Below, piece after piece: positions 26,480-35,887 of a stretch of DNA of 64,000 bases; position 1 is the first letter of the stretch; every line of letters starts with the position of its first letter. The notes below the pieces were generated by a model. That model worked only from the letters and a program-made list of their open reading frames with translations, searched no databases and was not told where the DNA came from. The translations under genes were made by a program, and so were the position numbers. The DNA lies in contig CAZDOK010000012.1 of the NCBI GenBank assembly GCA_964507025.1, forward strand, positions 1-64,000, read 5' to 3'. Source of the DNA: Amarobacter sp964507025. GTDB taxonomy: Bacteria > Chloroflexota > Dehalococcoidia > Tepidiformales > Tepidiformaceae.

Positions 26480-27466
26480 ATGAAGGCGATCGTGATCACG
26501 AGGCCGGGTGGCCCGGAAGTGCTCGAACTGCGGGAGGTACCGGACCCCGCCGCCGGACCGGACGACCTCCTGGTGAGGGTACGCGCGACGGCGCTCAACC
26601 GGGCGGACCTGCTCCAGCGGATGGGTGGCTATCCCCAGCCGGGCCGAAGGCCCGCGCACGATATCCCGGGGCTGGAGTTCGCGGGCGAGGTGGCCGCGGT
26701 GGGGGAACGGGTGGAGGGCTTCACGGAAGGCGACCGGGTGATGGGGCTGCTGGCCGGGGGCGGCTATGCCGAGCTGGTGACGACGCATCACCGGCTGGCG
26801 ATGAAGGTGCCGGACAGGCTCTCCTGGGCCGAGGCCGGCGCGACGCCGGAGGTGTTCATCACTGCGCACGACGCGCTGATGCAATGCGGGATGGTGGCGG
26901 GGGAGACGGTGCTCATCCACGCGGCGGGGTCGGGCGTGGGTGTGGCGGCGATCCAGATTGCGAAGACGCTCGGTGCCGGGCTGGTGCTTGGGACGGCGGG
27001 GAGCGACGACAAGCTGGCGCGGGCACACGAGCTCGGGCTGGACGTGGGCATCAATTACCGGACACAGGACTTCGCCGAAGAGACATTGCGTGCGACGGGC
27101 GGGCGGGGCGCAGACGTGATCCTGGACGTCATCGGGGCGGACTACTGGGAACGGAACATGCGGGCCCTGGCACTCAAGGGCCGTATGGTGATTGTGGGGC
27201 TGATGGGCGGGAATAGCACGAACGCGAACATCGGCGTCTTGCTCCAGAAGCGGGCGCAGGTACGCGGGACCACGCTGCGAGCCCGCCCGCTGGAGGAGAA
27301 GGCGGTTGCGACCCGGGCGTTCGAGAAGAGCGTGCTCCCTCACATCGCGTCGGGGCGCATCACGGTGGTGGTGGACCGGGAGTTCGAGCTTGGCGATGCG
27401 GCCGGGGCGCACGAGCACATGGGCTCGAATGCGAACTTCGGGAAGGTAGTGCTGCGGGTGGGCTGA
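26480..27466 (+). CDS. NAD(P)H:quinone oxidoreductase, zeta-crystallin type
   Basis: 328-residue zinc-free MDR protein. N-terminal half MKAIVITRPGGPEVLELREV and ALNRADLLQRMGGY; nucleotide-binding HAAGSGVGVAAIQIAKTLGA; later GLMGGNSTNANIGVLLQKR. Reduces quinones or enones with NAD(P)H. ATG 26480 follows AAGGAG by 7 nt. It lies 77 bp after the sensor-regulator gene on the same strand, so it may be a target or co-transcribed. Confidence 0.92.
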   Translation: MKAIVITRPGGPEVLELREVPDPAAGPDDLLVRVRATALNRADLLQRMGGYPQPGRRPAHDIPGLEFAGEVAAVGERVEGFTEGDRVMGLLAGGGYAELVTTHHRLAMKVPDRLSWAEAGATPEVFITAHDALMQCGMVAGETVLIHAAGSGVGVAAIQIAKTLGAGLVLGTAGSDDKLARAHELGLDVGINYRTQDFAEETLRATGGRGADVILDVIGADYWERNMRALALKGRMVIVGLMGGNSTNANIGVLLQKRAQVRGTTLRARPLEEKAVATRAFEKSVLPHIASGRITVVVDREFELGDAAGAHEHMGSNANFGKVVLRVG

Positions 27467-27480
27467 ACGCGGATGCGAAA

Positions 27481-27502
27481 CGGGACGGCTGACGCCGTCC
27501 CG
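27481..27502. terminator. Terminator hairpin
   Basis: Perfect 9-bp stem CGGGACGGC / GCCGTCCCG with loop TGAC, 14 nt after the quinone reductase stop and between convergent genes. No T-run. Confidence 0.65.
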
Positions 27503-27529
27503 CGGGAGGTGGAAACGGGCCCGTGCGCG

Positions 27530-27790
27530 CTATTCGGCGGCGACTGGCTGCGGGGCGGACTCCTCGGGTTCCTTCTTGACGCGCTCCATGTGTTCGAGAC
27601 CGGCCATGCTGAAGCCGAGGTCGCCGAGTTCGCAGAGGAAGCTGCAGTAGGTGAGCCGGAGCGCGCTGGTGGACTTGGTGGGGAGGTAGGCGAGGTTGCA
27701 GCGCTTGCAGCGGGGCATGGCCACCAGTTCGCCATCGAGGGGGCGCGGTATCGGCATCGATTCGTCGCGGTCTTCGGTCATGGTACTCAT
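27530..27790 (-). CDS. Small zinc-ribbon-like protein
   Basis: 86 residues. A likely zinc site is formed by MPRCKRCNLAYLP and, 14 residues later, TYCSFLCELG (C-x2-C...C-x3-C). The rest is polar with an acidic, Pro-rich end (KKEPEESAPQP). The internal GLEHMERVKKE helix may mediate contacts. I know no named family. A ribosome-binding site (GGAAGGACC) is close to the start. Confidence 0.65.
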   Translation of the reverse strand: MSTMTEDRDESMPIPRPLDGELVAMPRCKRCNLAYLPTKSTSALRLTYCSFLCELGDLGFSMAGLEHMERVKKEPEESAPQPVAAE

Positions 27791-28084
27791 GATTGATGGT
27801 CCTTCCGGTCCGATCTCCAGTATGCGCCTGGCGTGCAGTATGTGCGCGGATAACGGGCGGGATTCCTACTGCTATCCAACATTGTGAAGCGAGATAGGAC
27901 GGAAGGCGAGCGCCAACCGGTTGCATCTGCCGGGACCATTCGGCCAAAGCCGCCTTGCAATCCCATGAAATTCGCAGGAAGGCGATTGCCCCGCGGGCGA
28001 GGGGTTGCTAGGGTGGTCTCTGAGGGATTCGTATACCGTGTATCGGGCTTCCCGGACGGTAGCGAAGGAGGGACAGGACCAGCC

Positions 28085-28903
28085 GTGGCCGTGGTGAAAC
28101 CAGCCCCGGAGGAGAGCGAGCGGCGGCGCGTGGGAGCCATCCGTTGGCGCGTCGTGGCGGCCGAGATGGTTGGCACGGCTGTCATTCTGGTGCTGTATTT
28201 CCTCCTACGCGGGATCCGCCCCCCGGATGTCGAGGAATCGGTGAGCCGGAGCCTGCAGCTGATCCGGTTCGAGCAGCGGCTGGGGGTGTTCCAGGAGGTC
28301 CACTGGCAGGCATTCTGGCTCGACCACGGCTGGGCGATGCGGATCGCCAACGTGGTGTACGCATGGTTCCACTACCCGGTGATGCTCGTCATCGGGGTAT
28401 GGCTCGTGTTGAAGGACCCGATACGGTTCCGGTTCGTGCGGAACGTGATGTTCGTTTCGGCGGCCGTGGGGGTGGTGAGCTACTGGGTGCTGCCGGCGGC
28501 ACCGCCTCGCCTGATGGAAAGCTACGGCTACGACTACGGCTTCATCGACACCGTGCACGGGCCGGCGAGCAACGTGAACTACTTCCAGCCCGGGCCGTTC
28601 GTGAACGACCTGGCCGCGCTGCCGAGCTTCCACTTCGGCTGGATCCTGCTGTCGTCGATGGCGGTCTGGTACAACACGACGAGCCGGACGGTGCGGGGGT
28701 TCGCCATCCTGATGTCGGTGGTGATGTGGTGGGCGGTGACGGTGACCGGAAATCACTACTTCTTCGACATGGTGATGGGCGGCGTGGTGGTGGTGCTTTC
28801 GTGGATGTTCGTTTCGGGACTGGGCGATGTGCACCTGCGGGACGTGTGGGTGCAGGCGCGCCGCCTGACGTTGCGGCGGCAAACGCCTCCTTCTTTCGAC
28901 TGA
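28085..28903 (+). CDS. PAP2-superfamily membrane protein (Aur1/IPCS-like)
   Basis: About 272 residues, six membrane helices. The PAP2-type active site is in LPSFHFGW and in TGNHYFFDMVMG, matching the conserved S-x-H and the later H-x3-D triad. The arrangement is that of inositolphosphotransferase/PAP2_3 proteins, which move phospho-alcohol head groups or hydrolyse lipid phosphates. GTG 28085 was chosen because AAGGAGGGA lies about 12 nt upstream. A longer frame to ATG 27884 has a non-coding-like N-terminus. Confidence 0.8.
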   Translation: MAVVKPAPEESERRRVGAIRWRVVAAEMVGTAVILVLYFLLRGIRPPDVEESVSRSLQLIRFEQRLGVFQEVHWQAFWLDHGWAMRIANVVYAWFHYPVMLVIGVWLVLKDPIRFRFVRNVMFVSAAVGVVSYWVLPAAPPRLMESYGYDYGFIDTVHGPASNVNYFQPGPFVNDLAALPSFHFGWILLSSMAVWYNTTSRTVRGFAILMSVVMWWAVTVTGNHYFFDMVMGGVVVVLSWMFVSGLGDVHLRDVWVQARRLTLRRQTPPSFD

Positions 28904-29015
28904 TCGTTGCTTCCGAGGGCACCGGTGTGTGGCGCGGGCCATAGTGGCGCGTGGCTGAGGCTTCTACCTTCGAATGCGGCCCCGAAGCGCGGGCCACCAG
29001 GAGGAGAACTTCACC

Positions 29016-29732
29016 ATGAGGACACGCCTTGAAGCGCGGCCCGGTGCAGGTGCTGGGATCATCCCGCTGCAACGGAGCCGGCTCGGCATCGCATTGCCGG
29101 CCAGCATGCATCCGCGGGCCCTTTCCGCATTGGCGCGGAAGGCCGAGGACATGGGCTACGACTCACTCTGGCTCGAGTACGAGCCGGGCGAGCGGACGGA
29201 CGCCCTCTCGACGCTGGCATACCTGGCCGGGCGCACGACGGGGATTGCGCTCGCGACGCGCCTTGACCTGCCGGCGGGGTGCGCTCACTGGCACCTGCTC
29301 GAACGGCTCACCAGCGTAGCGAAGATAGCGGACGGGAGGCTCGTCGTCGGGGTCGAACACCCGGTGGACCTCGGCGACGGGAGCTTTGCGCAGTTGGCCC
29401 CGACACAGGTCGCGGGGGTGGTGCGCGACCCGGAGTCGGTGTCCGACGTGGTTGGCGCAACGATCGTGGCAGCGTGCAACGTGACGTATCAGCCCGTGGA
29501 GGGCACGCGCCCTGCGTTCCTCGGTACGTTCGAACAGCTGGCGGACGATGTGGCGCGGTACCGGCGCATGGGGGCGTACGAGGTGACCCTGGACCTGCGT
29601 CACTCGGCGTCAATCAGCTCGGTCGATGACTTCGGGTGGCACATTGAGCGGTTGCGCGAGGCCGTGGAGCCGGGCCTGGCGTTCCAGCGAGAGCTGGCCC
29701 AGGCGGACGACTCGTTCGATTCGATCACCTAG
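29016..29732 (+). CDS. Short luciferase-like (LLM) protein
   Basis: 238 residues with features of the luciferase-like monooxygenase barrel: SRLGIALPASMHPRALSALARKAEDMGYDSLW at the first strand-helix pair and IALATRLDLPAGCAHWHLLERLTSVAKIADGRLVVGV. Family members are about 290-350 residues. Here the middle barrel seems shortened, so flavin/F420 binding may be altered. ATG 29016 follows AGGAGGAGAAC. It is convergent with resB. Confidence 0.75.
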   Translation: MRTRLEARPGAGAGIIPLQRSRLGIALPASMHPRALSALARKAEDMGYDSLWLEYEPGERTDALSTLAYLAGRTTGIALATRLDLPAGCAHWHLLERLTSVAKIADGRLVVGVEHPVDLGDGSFAQLAPTQVAGVVRDPESVSDVVGATIVAACNVTYQPVEGTRPAFLGTFEQLADDVARYRRMGAYEVTLDLRHSASISSVDDFGWHIERLREAVEPGLAFQRELAQADDSFDSIT

Positions 29733-29772
29733 ACGACGTGCGGCGCCCGCCCCTGGAAGCGGCAGGTGCCGC

Positions 29773-31482
29773 TCAGTCCTCTCCGCGGACGAGGTCTTCG
29801 GGGCGGGCGGCATCGCGGGAGCCGAGGTCGCGGCCGAGGAGCCGCAGCTCACGAGAGAAGCGGGTGGTGCGCTCGGCTATGCCGGCCATGTAGGTGCGGG
29901 CCGGGGTGACCTTCACCCAGAGGCGGCGGCGCGGCACGTAGAAGGTGACCGCGAGGCCGACCATCGCCATGGCGACCGCTATCCAGATGAACGTGTCGCC
30001 GGGGTCGCGGCGCACGCTCAGACCCGAGGCTTCGAGCTGGCCGCGGAAGGTGTAGGTATAGCCCTCTTCGTTTTCCACCGGAGCATCGAGGGTGAGGACG
30101 ATGGGGTCATAGCTCACGCCGTTGACGAGCAGGTAGGGCCTGCCATCGCCCCCGGTGGGCATCTGGACGGTGACCTGGTCATCGACGGCGCCGGGCATGT
30201 CGCCGATGCTGAGGGCGGGGATGGCCTGGGCCTCGAGGAAATCGAAGCGATAGCCACCGGATGATGCGAACTGGCCGGGGGTGAGCGAGACCAGCGCAAG
30301 ATCGGGGCCGCTGAGGCTGAGGCGCATTTCGCCGCCACGGAAGAACCAGGCGACGGCATAGGTCACGGCGTCCTCAGATCCGGGGCTTTCGGGGAAGACC
30401 AGGAGCGCCAGGGCAGAATCGTCGTCGCGGCCCGGGGTGAGGCCAGGGTCGGTGGCCATCTGGGGGACCTGCTGGTTGAACAGGACCTGCCCAGCGGGAG
30501 TGGTAACCCTGACGACCGGGACGGCAGCGGTCTGGCTGTCGAAGTCGAGAACGTCGTCGTAGAGGAGCTGTCCGTTGGGGGCTTCGATGCGAAGGCGGGC
30601 GATGTCGTTGAACCAGGCGGCCTGGTGGACCTTGTAGCCGAAGGCGTGGCAGGGGTCGTTCACTGTGGTCTTGCAGGTCTTCACTTCGTCGCCGCGACGG
30701 ACCTCGACCATGCTGTGGTAATCGATGATGTTGCCGCCGTCATCGAGGCCGCGATGGGCATCGAGCATACGGATGAAGATCTGGCCTGGGCCGGGATCGG
30801 CGAAGACAGGTGCCGCGGGCGTGGTCTCGGCGATGACGAGGGTGCGGTCGAAGCCGGCCATGGTGGTAAGAAGCGCGCCGATGAGGAGCATGAGGAGCGC
30901 CAGGTGGCTGAGGAAGGTGCCGTACTGGCTCCAGGCGAAGCGGTCGGCGAAGAGGTAGACGGCGCCATCGCCCTCGGCGACGCGCTCAACGCGGTAGCGG
31001 CGGCGGCGCAGGAGGGCCTCGACGGCGGACAGGCCACCCTCATGGGTGAAGTCGGCCCGGTGGTGGGCACGCTCGAAGTAGGCCTCAGCGACGGTGCGCT
31101 GGGGGCGCTGGACGGCGCGCCAGGTGGGGCGAAAGCGGCTCACGGTGCAGACGGTGACGGCAACGATGATGAGGACCCAGAGTCCGTTGAACCAGGCGGA
31201 GTGGAAGACATCGAAAAGGTCGAGGGCGTCCATGGGCCCCGTGAGTGGGCCGTAGGTGTCGCGGCGGAGTTCGAGCCAGGCGGAGCGGGCGGGCGGGTTG
31301 GCGCGCATCGGGCCGGGAACCTGGGGGAGGACGACGCCGATGATGCCGGCGACGAGGGCGAGGCCCACGAGGAAGAGGGCGAACTTGACGTTGGTGAGGA
31401 GCTGCCATGCCCAGCGGAGCGGGTCGAGGCCACCGGGCTCGATGCGTGCGTGGCGTTCGCGGGCGCGCGAGGCGGATGTCAC
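29773..31482 (-). CDS. resB: Cytochrome c biogenesis protein ResB
   Basis: 569 residues. ResB/Ccs1 of System II works with ResC/CcsA to carry haem and ligate it to apocytochrome c. Three helices lie in the N-terminal half (FALFLVGLALVAGIIGVVLP, GLWVLIIVAVTVCTV, LSHLALLMLLIGALL), then a large extracellular domain, and a last helix FIWIAVAMAMVGLAVTFYV. The start is GTG 31482, overlapping the ResA stop as GTGA with GAGGAG upstream. No resC/ccsA is in the window, so the partner is elsewhere. Confidence 0.92.
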   Translation of the reverse strand: MTSASRARERHARIEPGGLDPLRWAWQLLTNVKFALFLVGLALVAGIIGVVLPQVPGPMRANPPARSAWLELRRDTYGPLTGPMDALDLFDVFHSAWFNGLWVLIIVAVTVCTVSRFRPTWRAVQRPQRTVAEAYFERAHHRADFTHEGGLSAVEALLRRRRYRVERVAEGDGAVYLFADRFAWSQYGTFLSHLALLMLLIGALLTTMAGFDRTLVIAETTPAAPVFADPGPGQIFIRMLDAHRGLDDGGNIIDYHSMVEVRRGDEVKTCKTTVNDPCHAFGYKVHQAAWFNDIARLRIEAPNGQLLYDDVLDFDSQTAAVPVVRVTTPAGQVLFNQQVPQMATDPGLTPGRDDDSALALLVFPESPGSEDAVTYAVAWFFRGGEMRLSLSGPDLALVSLTPGQFASSGGYRFDFLEAQAIPALSIGDMPGAVDDQVTVQMPTGGDGRPYLLVNGVSYDPIVLTLDAPVENEEGYTYTFRGQLEASGLSVRRDPGDTFIWIAVAMAMVGLAVTFYVPRRRLWVKVTPARTYMAGIAERTTRFSRELRLLGRDLGSRDAARPEDLVRGED

Positions 31483-32114
31483 CGGAGGCGCTCCTCGAGC
31501 TCGGTGAGCTGTTCGAGCGTGATGCGGCCGTAGAAGACGCGTTCGACGACGCCGGTGGGGTCGATGAGGTAGGTGGCTGGCAGCCCGGGGAACTGGTAGG
31601 CGTTGCTCACTTCGCCGGACGAATCGAGGAGGATGGGATAGGTGACTCCGAACTCGTCGGCGAAGGCGCGGGCGGTCGTGGCCTGCTCCTGCTGGTTGAC
31701 GCCGACGACGACGACGTTTGTTCCGGCGGGTCCCTGGTGGAAATCCTGGAGGTCGGGCGTTTCGCCGCGGCAGGGGCCGCACCAACTGGCCCAGAAGTTC
31801 AGGAGGACGTAGCCGCCGCGGTACTGGTCGAGCGTGTGAGTCTGGCCTTCGGGAGTCTGGAGTTTGAAGTTTGGTGCGGCGCGGCCCTCGCGGGCGGCCG
31901 GCGGGCGGCCCGTGGGGTTGAGGGCCTCGGGGAGAGCGATGATGCCGAGGCCGGGAGCGGAGGTGCCAGCGGCGCTGCCATCGTCGCGGAACTCGAACCA
32001 CCAGATGGCGAGGCCGACGACGAGGATGACGAGGGCTGCGAGCCCGAGCGTGGAGCCCGGACCCGAGTACTCGCGGCGGCGCTGCGGCCGTTCGTCGGGG
32101 AGTGTTTCAGTCAT
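31479..32114 (-). CDS. resA: Membrane-anchored thioredoxin-like protein (ResA/TlpA)
   Basis: 211 residues. One N-terminal helix (TLGLAALVILVVGLAIWWFE) anchors an extracytoplasmic thioredoxin fold with NFWASWCGPCRGE and cis-Pro region GLPATYLIDPTG. It keeps the haem-attachment cysteines of apocytochrome c reduced. Coupled to resB by a 4-bp overlap. ATG 32114 gives the usual length; the longer upstream frame is not protein-like. Confidence 0.93.
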   Translation of the reverse strand: MTETLPDERPQRRREYSGPGSTLGLAALVILVVGLAIWWFEFRDDGSAAGTSAPGLGIIALPEALNPTGRPPAAREGRAAPNFKLQTPEGQTHTLDQYRGGYVLLNFWASWCGPCRGETPDLQDFHQGPAGTNVVVVGVNQQEQATTARAFADEFGVTYPILLDSSGEVSNAYQFPGLPATYLIDPTGVVERVFYGRITLEQLTELEERLR

Positions 32115-32221
32115 GTGGGCGCTGTGGATGAGGGTAGCATCCGGGTGGTGAGGGGGAAGGGAAGAGCGGAAAGCTGAGGAAGTGGGCGCAGTCACGCGGG
32201 CGCTGGTAGGATGCCCTGGCG

Positions 32222-33127
32222 GTGATACCCACATACGACAAGATGATGTTGCCGATCCTTCGCGAACTGGCGGACGGTGCGCCAAGAAACACGGATGAGT
32301 GCGTTGCGGCCATCGTTCAACATTTTCAACTGACGGCGGAGGACCTGGCGCACCACCTTCCGTCCGGCCGCCAGACCACCGTGCGAAATCGCGTGGGATG
32401 GGCGCGGGTGCGACTGCGGAAGGCGGGGTTGATCGAGTCGACCAGCCGAGGAATCGACCGCATCACGGAAGCCGGGCGCGGAGTGCTGGAATCAGGAATT
32501 GAGGCCCTGAACGACGAGTACCTCATGCGCTTTCAGCCGTACCGGGCTTGGGTTGAGCAATTTTCTGACTCAAGTGCAGCACCGCTGACCAAGCCGGCTG
32601 AAGCTGAGGCTCTAACACCTGAGGAGGCCATAAGCGCCAGCTACGCGAGGCACCGTCAGGGCGTGCAGGACGATCTGCTCGCGAGGGTCCGTACGATGGA
32701 CCCGTATGGGTTCGAGCGACTCGTGGTCGAACTGCTGGTGAAGCTCGGCTACGGAGGTGCACTTGGCGAGGGTCAAGCCATCGGCCGCAGCGGGGACGGT
32801 GGAGTGGACGGAGTCATCCGCGAGGACAAACTCGGGCTGGAGCTGGTGTACGTTCAGGCCAAACGTTGGGCCAACGGCGTGGGACGTCCTGAGGTGCAGG
32901 CGTTCATCGGGAGCCTGGAAGGATTGCGAGCTCGAAAGGGCGTATTCATCACAACCTCTACGTTCTCCAGAGATGCACGGGAGTACGTCGATCGCATCGA
33001 GAAACGCGTTGTCCTGATTGACGGTCAGGAACTCGCCCAACTCATGTTCGAGGCTGGTGTCGCCGTCACGGTTAGTGCCCGCTACGAGGTGAAGGCTGTC
33101 GACACCGACTTCTTCTTCGACGCGTAG
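32222..33127 (+). CDS. mrr: Mrr-type restriction endonuclease (type IV)
   Basis: 301 residues. The N-terminal half is the Mrr winged helix (MLPILRELADGAP...TTVRNRVGWARVRLRKAGLIE). The C-terminal Mrr_cat domain has the PD-(D/E)xK-like core GRSGDGGVDGVI...VYVQAKRW with an RPEVQAFIGSL helix. Such enzymes cut DNA carrying foreign methylation. GTG start, with TAGGAT 9 nt upstream. Base composition is clearly less GC-rich than its neighbours, suggesting recent transfer. A heptamer microsatellite and an MrfA-like helicase follow. Confidence 0.9.
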   Translation: MIPTYDKMMLPILRELADGAPRNTDECVAAIVQHFQLTAEDLAHHLPSGRQTTVRNRVGWARVRLRKAGLIESTSRGIDRITEAGRGVLESGIEALNDEYLMRFQPYRAWVEQFSDSSAAPLTKPAEAEALTPEEAISASYARHRQGVQDDLLARVRTMDPYGFERLVVELLVKLGYGGALGEGQAIGRSGDGGVDGVIREDKLGLELVYVQAKRWANGVGRPEVQAFIGSLEGLRARKGVFITTSTFSRDAREYVDRIEKRVVLIDGQELAQLMFEAGVAVTVSARYEVKAVDTDFFFDA

Positions 33128-33193
33128 CAACGCGCCGGCGCCAATCTACGGATCTCTTTCCCCCACCGCTCGTTAGTCTGCTCTTCCCTCTCT

Positions 33194-33239
33194 CCTCTTT
33201 CCTCTTTCCTCTTTCCTCTTTCCTCTTTCCTCTTTCCTC
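33194..33239. repeat. Heptanucleotide microsatellite (CCTCTTT)6
   Basis: Six perfect CCTCTTT units (33194-33235) plus CCTC. All pyrimidine on the + strand. It ends 44 bp before the helicase start, where a promoter would lie. Slippage could change spacing by 7 bp per unit. Confidence 0.95.
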
Positions 33240-33283
33240 GGGTGTCGCCATAATCCGAACATCTGTGCGATTGGGGGCCGAGG

Positions 33284-35584
33284 ATGGCCAAGCCGCCGCC
33301 CGCGTATCCTGTCCCGGCCGTGAGGCCGGTGCCGCCGGCGGTCATCGCCGAGAAGGTGGTGTCCGATCTCCAGGCGCGCCGGACCGAGACGACGGTGCGG
33401 CGGATCGACGAGCGGCCGCCGCGGTATGCGGAGTGGCCCGAGGGGCTGGACGGGCGGCTGGTCGAGGCGCTTCGAAAGCGGGGCATCGAGCGGCCGTACA
33501 CGCACCAGGCGGCGGCCATTTCGAACGCGCTGGCGGGCACGAACAGCGTGGTCGTGACGCCCACAGCGAGCGGCAAGACGCTCTGCTACAACGTCCCGGT
33601 GCTCGATGCGATCCTGAAGGACAGCTCGACGCGGGCGCTCTACCTGTTCCCGACGAAGGCGCTGGCGCAGGACCAGCTGGACGAGCTGCACGGGCTGATC
33701 ACGAGCATCGGCGAGGAGATCCGGACGTTCACGTATGACGGCGATACGCCCGCGGACGCGCGGCGGGCGGTGCGGACCGCGGGCCACATCGTGCTCACGA
33801 ACCCGGACATGCTGCACGCGGCGATCCTGCCGCACCACACGAAGTGGATGCAGCTGTTCGAAAGCCTGGACTACGTGGTCATCGACGAGCTGCACACGTA
33901 CCGGGGCGTGTTCGGGAGCCACCTGGCGAACGTGTTGCGGCGGTTGCGGCGAATCTGCCAGTTCTACGGCTCGGACCCCACGTTCGTCCTGTGTTCGGCG
34001 ACGATTGCGAACCCGGACGAGCTGGCACGGGCGCTGGTGGGCGTCGAGGTGGAGCTCATCAACGACAACGGTGCGCCCTCAGGCGAGCGGGTGGTGGTGA
34101 TCCACAACCCGCCGGTGGTGAACCGCGAGCTGGGGATCCGGCAGTCGTCGTTGAAGGCGGCACGCGATATCTCGGCACAGCTCATCCGGGCGGGGGTGCA
34201 GACGATCGTGTTCGCGCCGAGCCGGACACGCGTGGAATTACTGCTGACGTACCTGCGCGAGTCACTGCGCAGCAAACCCGGCGACCCCGAGCGGGTGACC
34301 GGTTACCGGGGCGGCTACCTGCCGAACGAGCGCCGGGCGATCGAGCGGGGCCTGCGGGAGGGGTCGATCCGGGGGGTGGTGGCGACGAACGCTCTGGAGC
34401 TCGGCATCGATATCGGCGGGATGGGGGCAAGCGTGGTCACAGGCTACCCGGGGTCGCTGGCGAGCCTGTGGCAGCAGTTCGGCCGGGCGGGCCGGAGCCG
34501 GGAGGCGTCGCTCGCGGTGCTGGTGGCATCGTCGAACCCGCTGGACCAGTACGTGGCCGCCCACCCGGATTATGTCTTCGAGCGGGCGGTGGAGCGCGGG
34601 CTCATCGACCCGGACAACCTGTTCATCCTGGCGAGCCACCTGAAGTGTGCCGCATTCGAGCTGCCGTTCAGCGTGGGTGAGGTGTTCGGAGCGCACACGG
34701 ACGAACTGCTGGACATCCTGGCCGAGGAGGGCGTCCTCCAGAAGGCGAACGGGCGGTACCACTGGATGAGCGAGGCCTACCCGGCGGAGCAAGTGAGCCT
34801 GCGTTCGGCGAGCACCGACAACTTCGTGATCATCGAGCAGGGCCCGGCGCCGCGGGTAATCGGCGAGTGTGACCGGCCGAGCGCGCCGTTGCTCATCCAC
34901 GAAGACGCGATCTACATCCACCGGGGCCAGCAGTACCAGGTTGAATACCTGGACTGGGATGACAAGAAGGCGTTCGTGACGCCGGTGGCGGTGGACTACT
35001 ACACAGACGCTCAGCTGGCGGTGGAACTGAAGGTGCTGGAAAGCTTCCGGCAGGAGGGGGCGGCGGCGGGCTCGTTTGAGATGGGCGAGGTCTCGATCAC
35101 GTTCCTGGCGACGATCTTCAAGAAGGTGAAGCTGAACACGCACGAGAACGTCGGGTGGGGGAAGATCGCGATTCCCGAGGAGAACCTGCACACGACGGCA
35201 ATGTGGATGAGCTTCGACGGGGCGGCGACGAAGGGGTTGGGGCGCGACGAGATTGCGAGCGGGCTGACGGGGGTCGGGCACCTGGCGCGCAACCTGGCGC
35301 CTATCTACTGCCTGTGCGACCCGGGAGACATCGGGGCGGACGCACAGGTGCGGTCACCCTACAACGAACTCCCGACGGTCTACCTGTACGACATGGTCCC
35401 GGGAGGCGTGGGGCTGGCGGAGAAACTGTTCGATGCACGGGAGGCGCTGATGGACGCGTGCCTGGCAGTGGTACGGGCGTGCCCGTGTGAGAACGGCTGC
35501 CCCGGGTGTGTCGGGCCACAGGTGGAGCCGAAGAGCGCGGCGAAGCGCGCGGCGGCTCTCATACTCGAACGCCTGGCCGGGTAA
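33284..35584 (+). CDS. DEAD/DEAH-box helicase with four-Cys C-terminus (MrfA/YprA-like)
   Basis: 766 residues, near the usual MrfA length. Motif I TPTASGKT, Ia PTKALAQDQ, II IDELH, III CSATIANP, and VI QQFGRAGRSRE. The C-terminal DUF1998-type domain ends with PCENGCPGCVGP, the metal-binding four-cysteine cluster of MrfA helicases. In Bacillus MrfA works with the nuclease MrfB to repair mitomycin-type adducts. No mrfB is seen here and Mrr is the adjacent nuclease. ATG 33284 has GAGG close upstream. Confidence 0.92.
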   Translation: MAKPPPAYPVPAVRPVPPAVIAEKVVSDLQARRTETTVRRIDERPPRYAEWPEGLDGRLVEALRKRGIERPYTHQAAAISNALAGTNSVVVTPTASGKTLCYNVPVLDAILKDSSTRALYLFPTKALAQDQLDELHGLITSIGEEIRTFTYDGDTPADARRAVRTAGHIVLTNPDMLHAAILPHHTKWMQLFESLDYVVIDELHTYRGVFGSHLANVLRRLRRICQFYGSDPTFVLCSATIANPDELARALVGVEVELINDNGAPSGERVVVIHNPPVVNRELGIRQSSLKAARDISAQLIRAGVQTIVFAPSRTRVELLLTYLRESLRSKPGDPERVTGYRGGYLPNERRAIERGLREGSIRGVVATNALELGIDIGGMGASVVTGYPGSLASLWQQFGRAGRSREASLAVLVASSNPLDQYVAAHPDYVFERAVERGLIDPDNLFILASHLKCAAFELPFSVGEVFGAHTDELLDILAEEGVLQKANGRYHWMSEAYPAEQVSLRSASTDNFVIIEQGPAPRVIGECDRPSAPLLIHEDAIYIHRGQQYQVEYLDWDDKKAFVTPVAVDYYTDAQLAVELKVLESFRQEGAAAGSFEMGEVSITFLATIFKKVKLNTHENVGWGKIAIPEENLHTTAMWMSFDGAATKGLGRDEIASGLTGVGHLARNLAPIYCLCDPGDIGADAQVRSPYNELPTVYLYDMVPGGVGLAEKLFDAREALMDACLAVVRACPCENGCPGCVGPQVEPKSAAKRAAALILERLAG

Positions 35585-35596
35585 GGCCGAGCAAGC

Positions 35597-35887
35597 TCAG
35601 AGGGAGCCGGAGAGCATCGGCAGCAGTGCCGAGAGCAGCGCACCCAACTGGAGGCCATGGGCAACGGGACCGTTGAGGGTGGCGGCCACGTTGACCTCGT
35701 AGTGGTTGCGCCGGCCATGACGTTCGCGGGCGAGGTACCCGCCCTTTTCGAGGTCGGCGACGATGCGCTTGACGGCCCGCTCGCTGATGTTGACTTTTGC
35801 CGCGAGATCGCGGAGGCGGATATCCGGCTCCTCGGTGATGCAGAGCAGGACGTTTGCATGGTTTGTGAGCAGCGACCAGTCGGACAT
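35597..35887 (-). CDS. Small winged-helix (MarR-like) protein
   Basis: 96 residues. A helix-turn-helix is plain in IRLRDLAAKVNISERAVKRIVADLEKGGYLARERHGRRNHYEVN; the C-terminal tail is hydrophobic. The wing HGRRNHYEV is typical of MarR-type repressors. It is convergent with the helicase gene, 12 bp from its stop, and could control it or the gene at 36123. No cofactor residue is seen. Confidence 0.85.
   Translation of the reverse strand: MSDWSLLTNHANVLLCITEEPDIRLRDLAAKVNISERAVKRIVADLEKGGYLARERHGRRNHYEVNVAATLNGPVAHGLQLGALLSALLPMLSGSL

Noticed and set aside
33173..33576. A KEERGKR-repeat peptide encoded on the minus strand
   Set aside because: It is only the translation of the CCTCTTT microsatellite, has no supported start, and overlaps the helicase 5' end.
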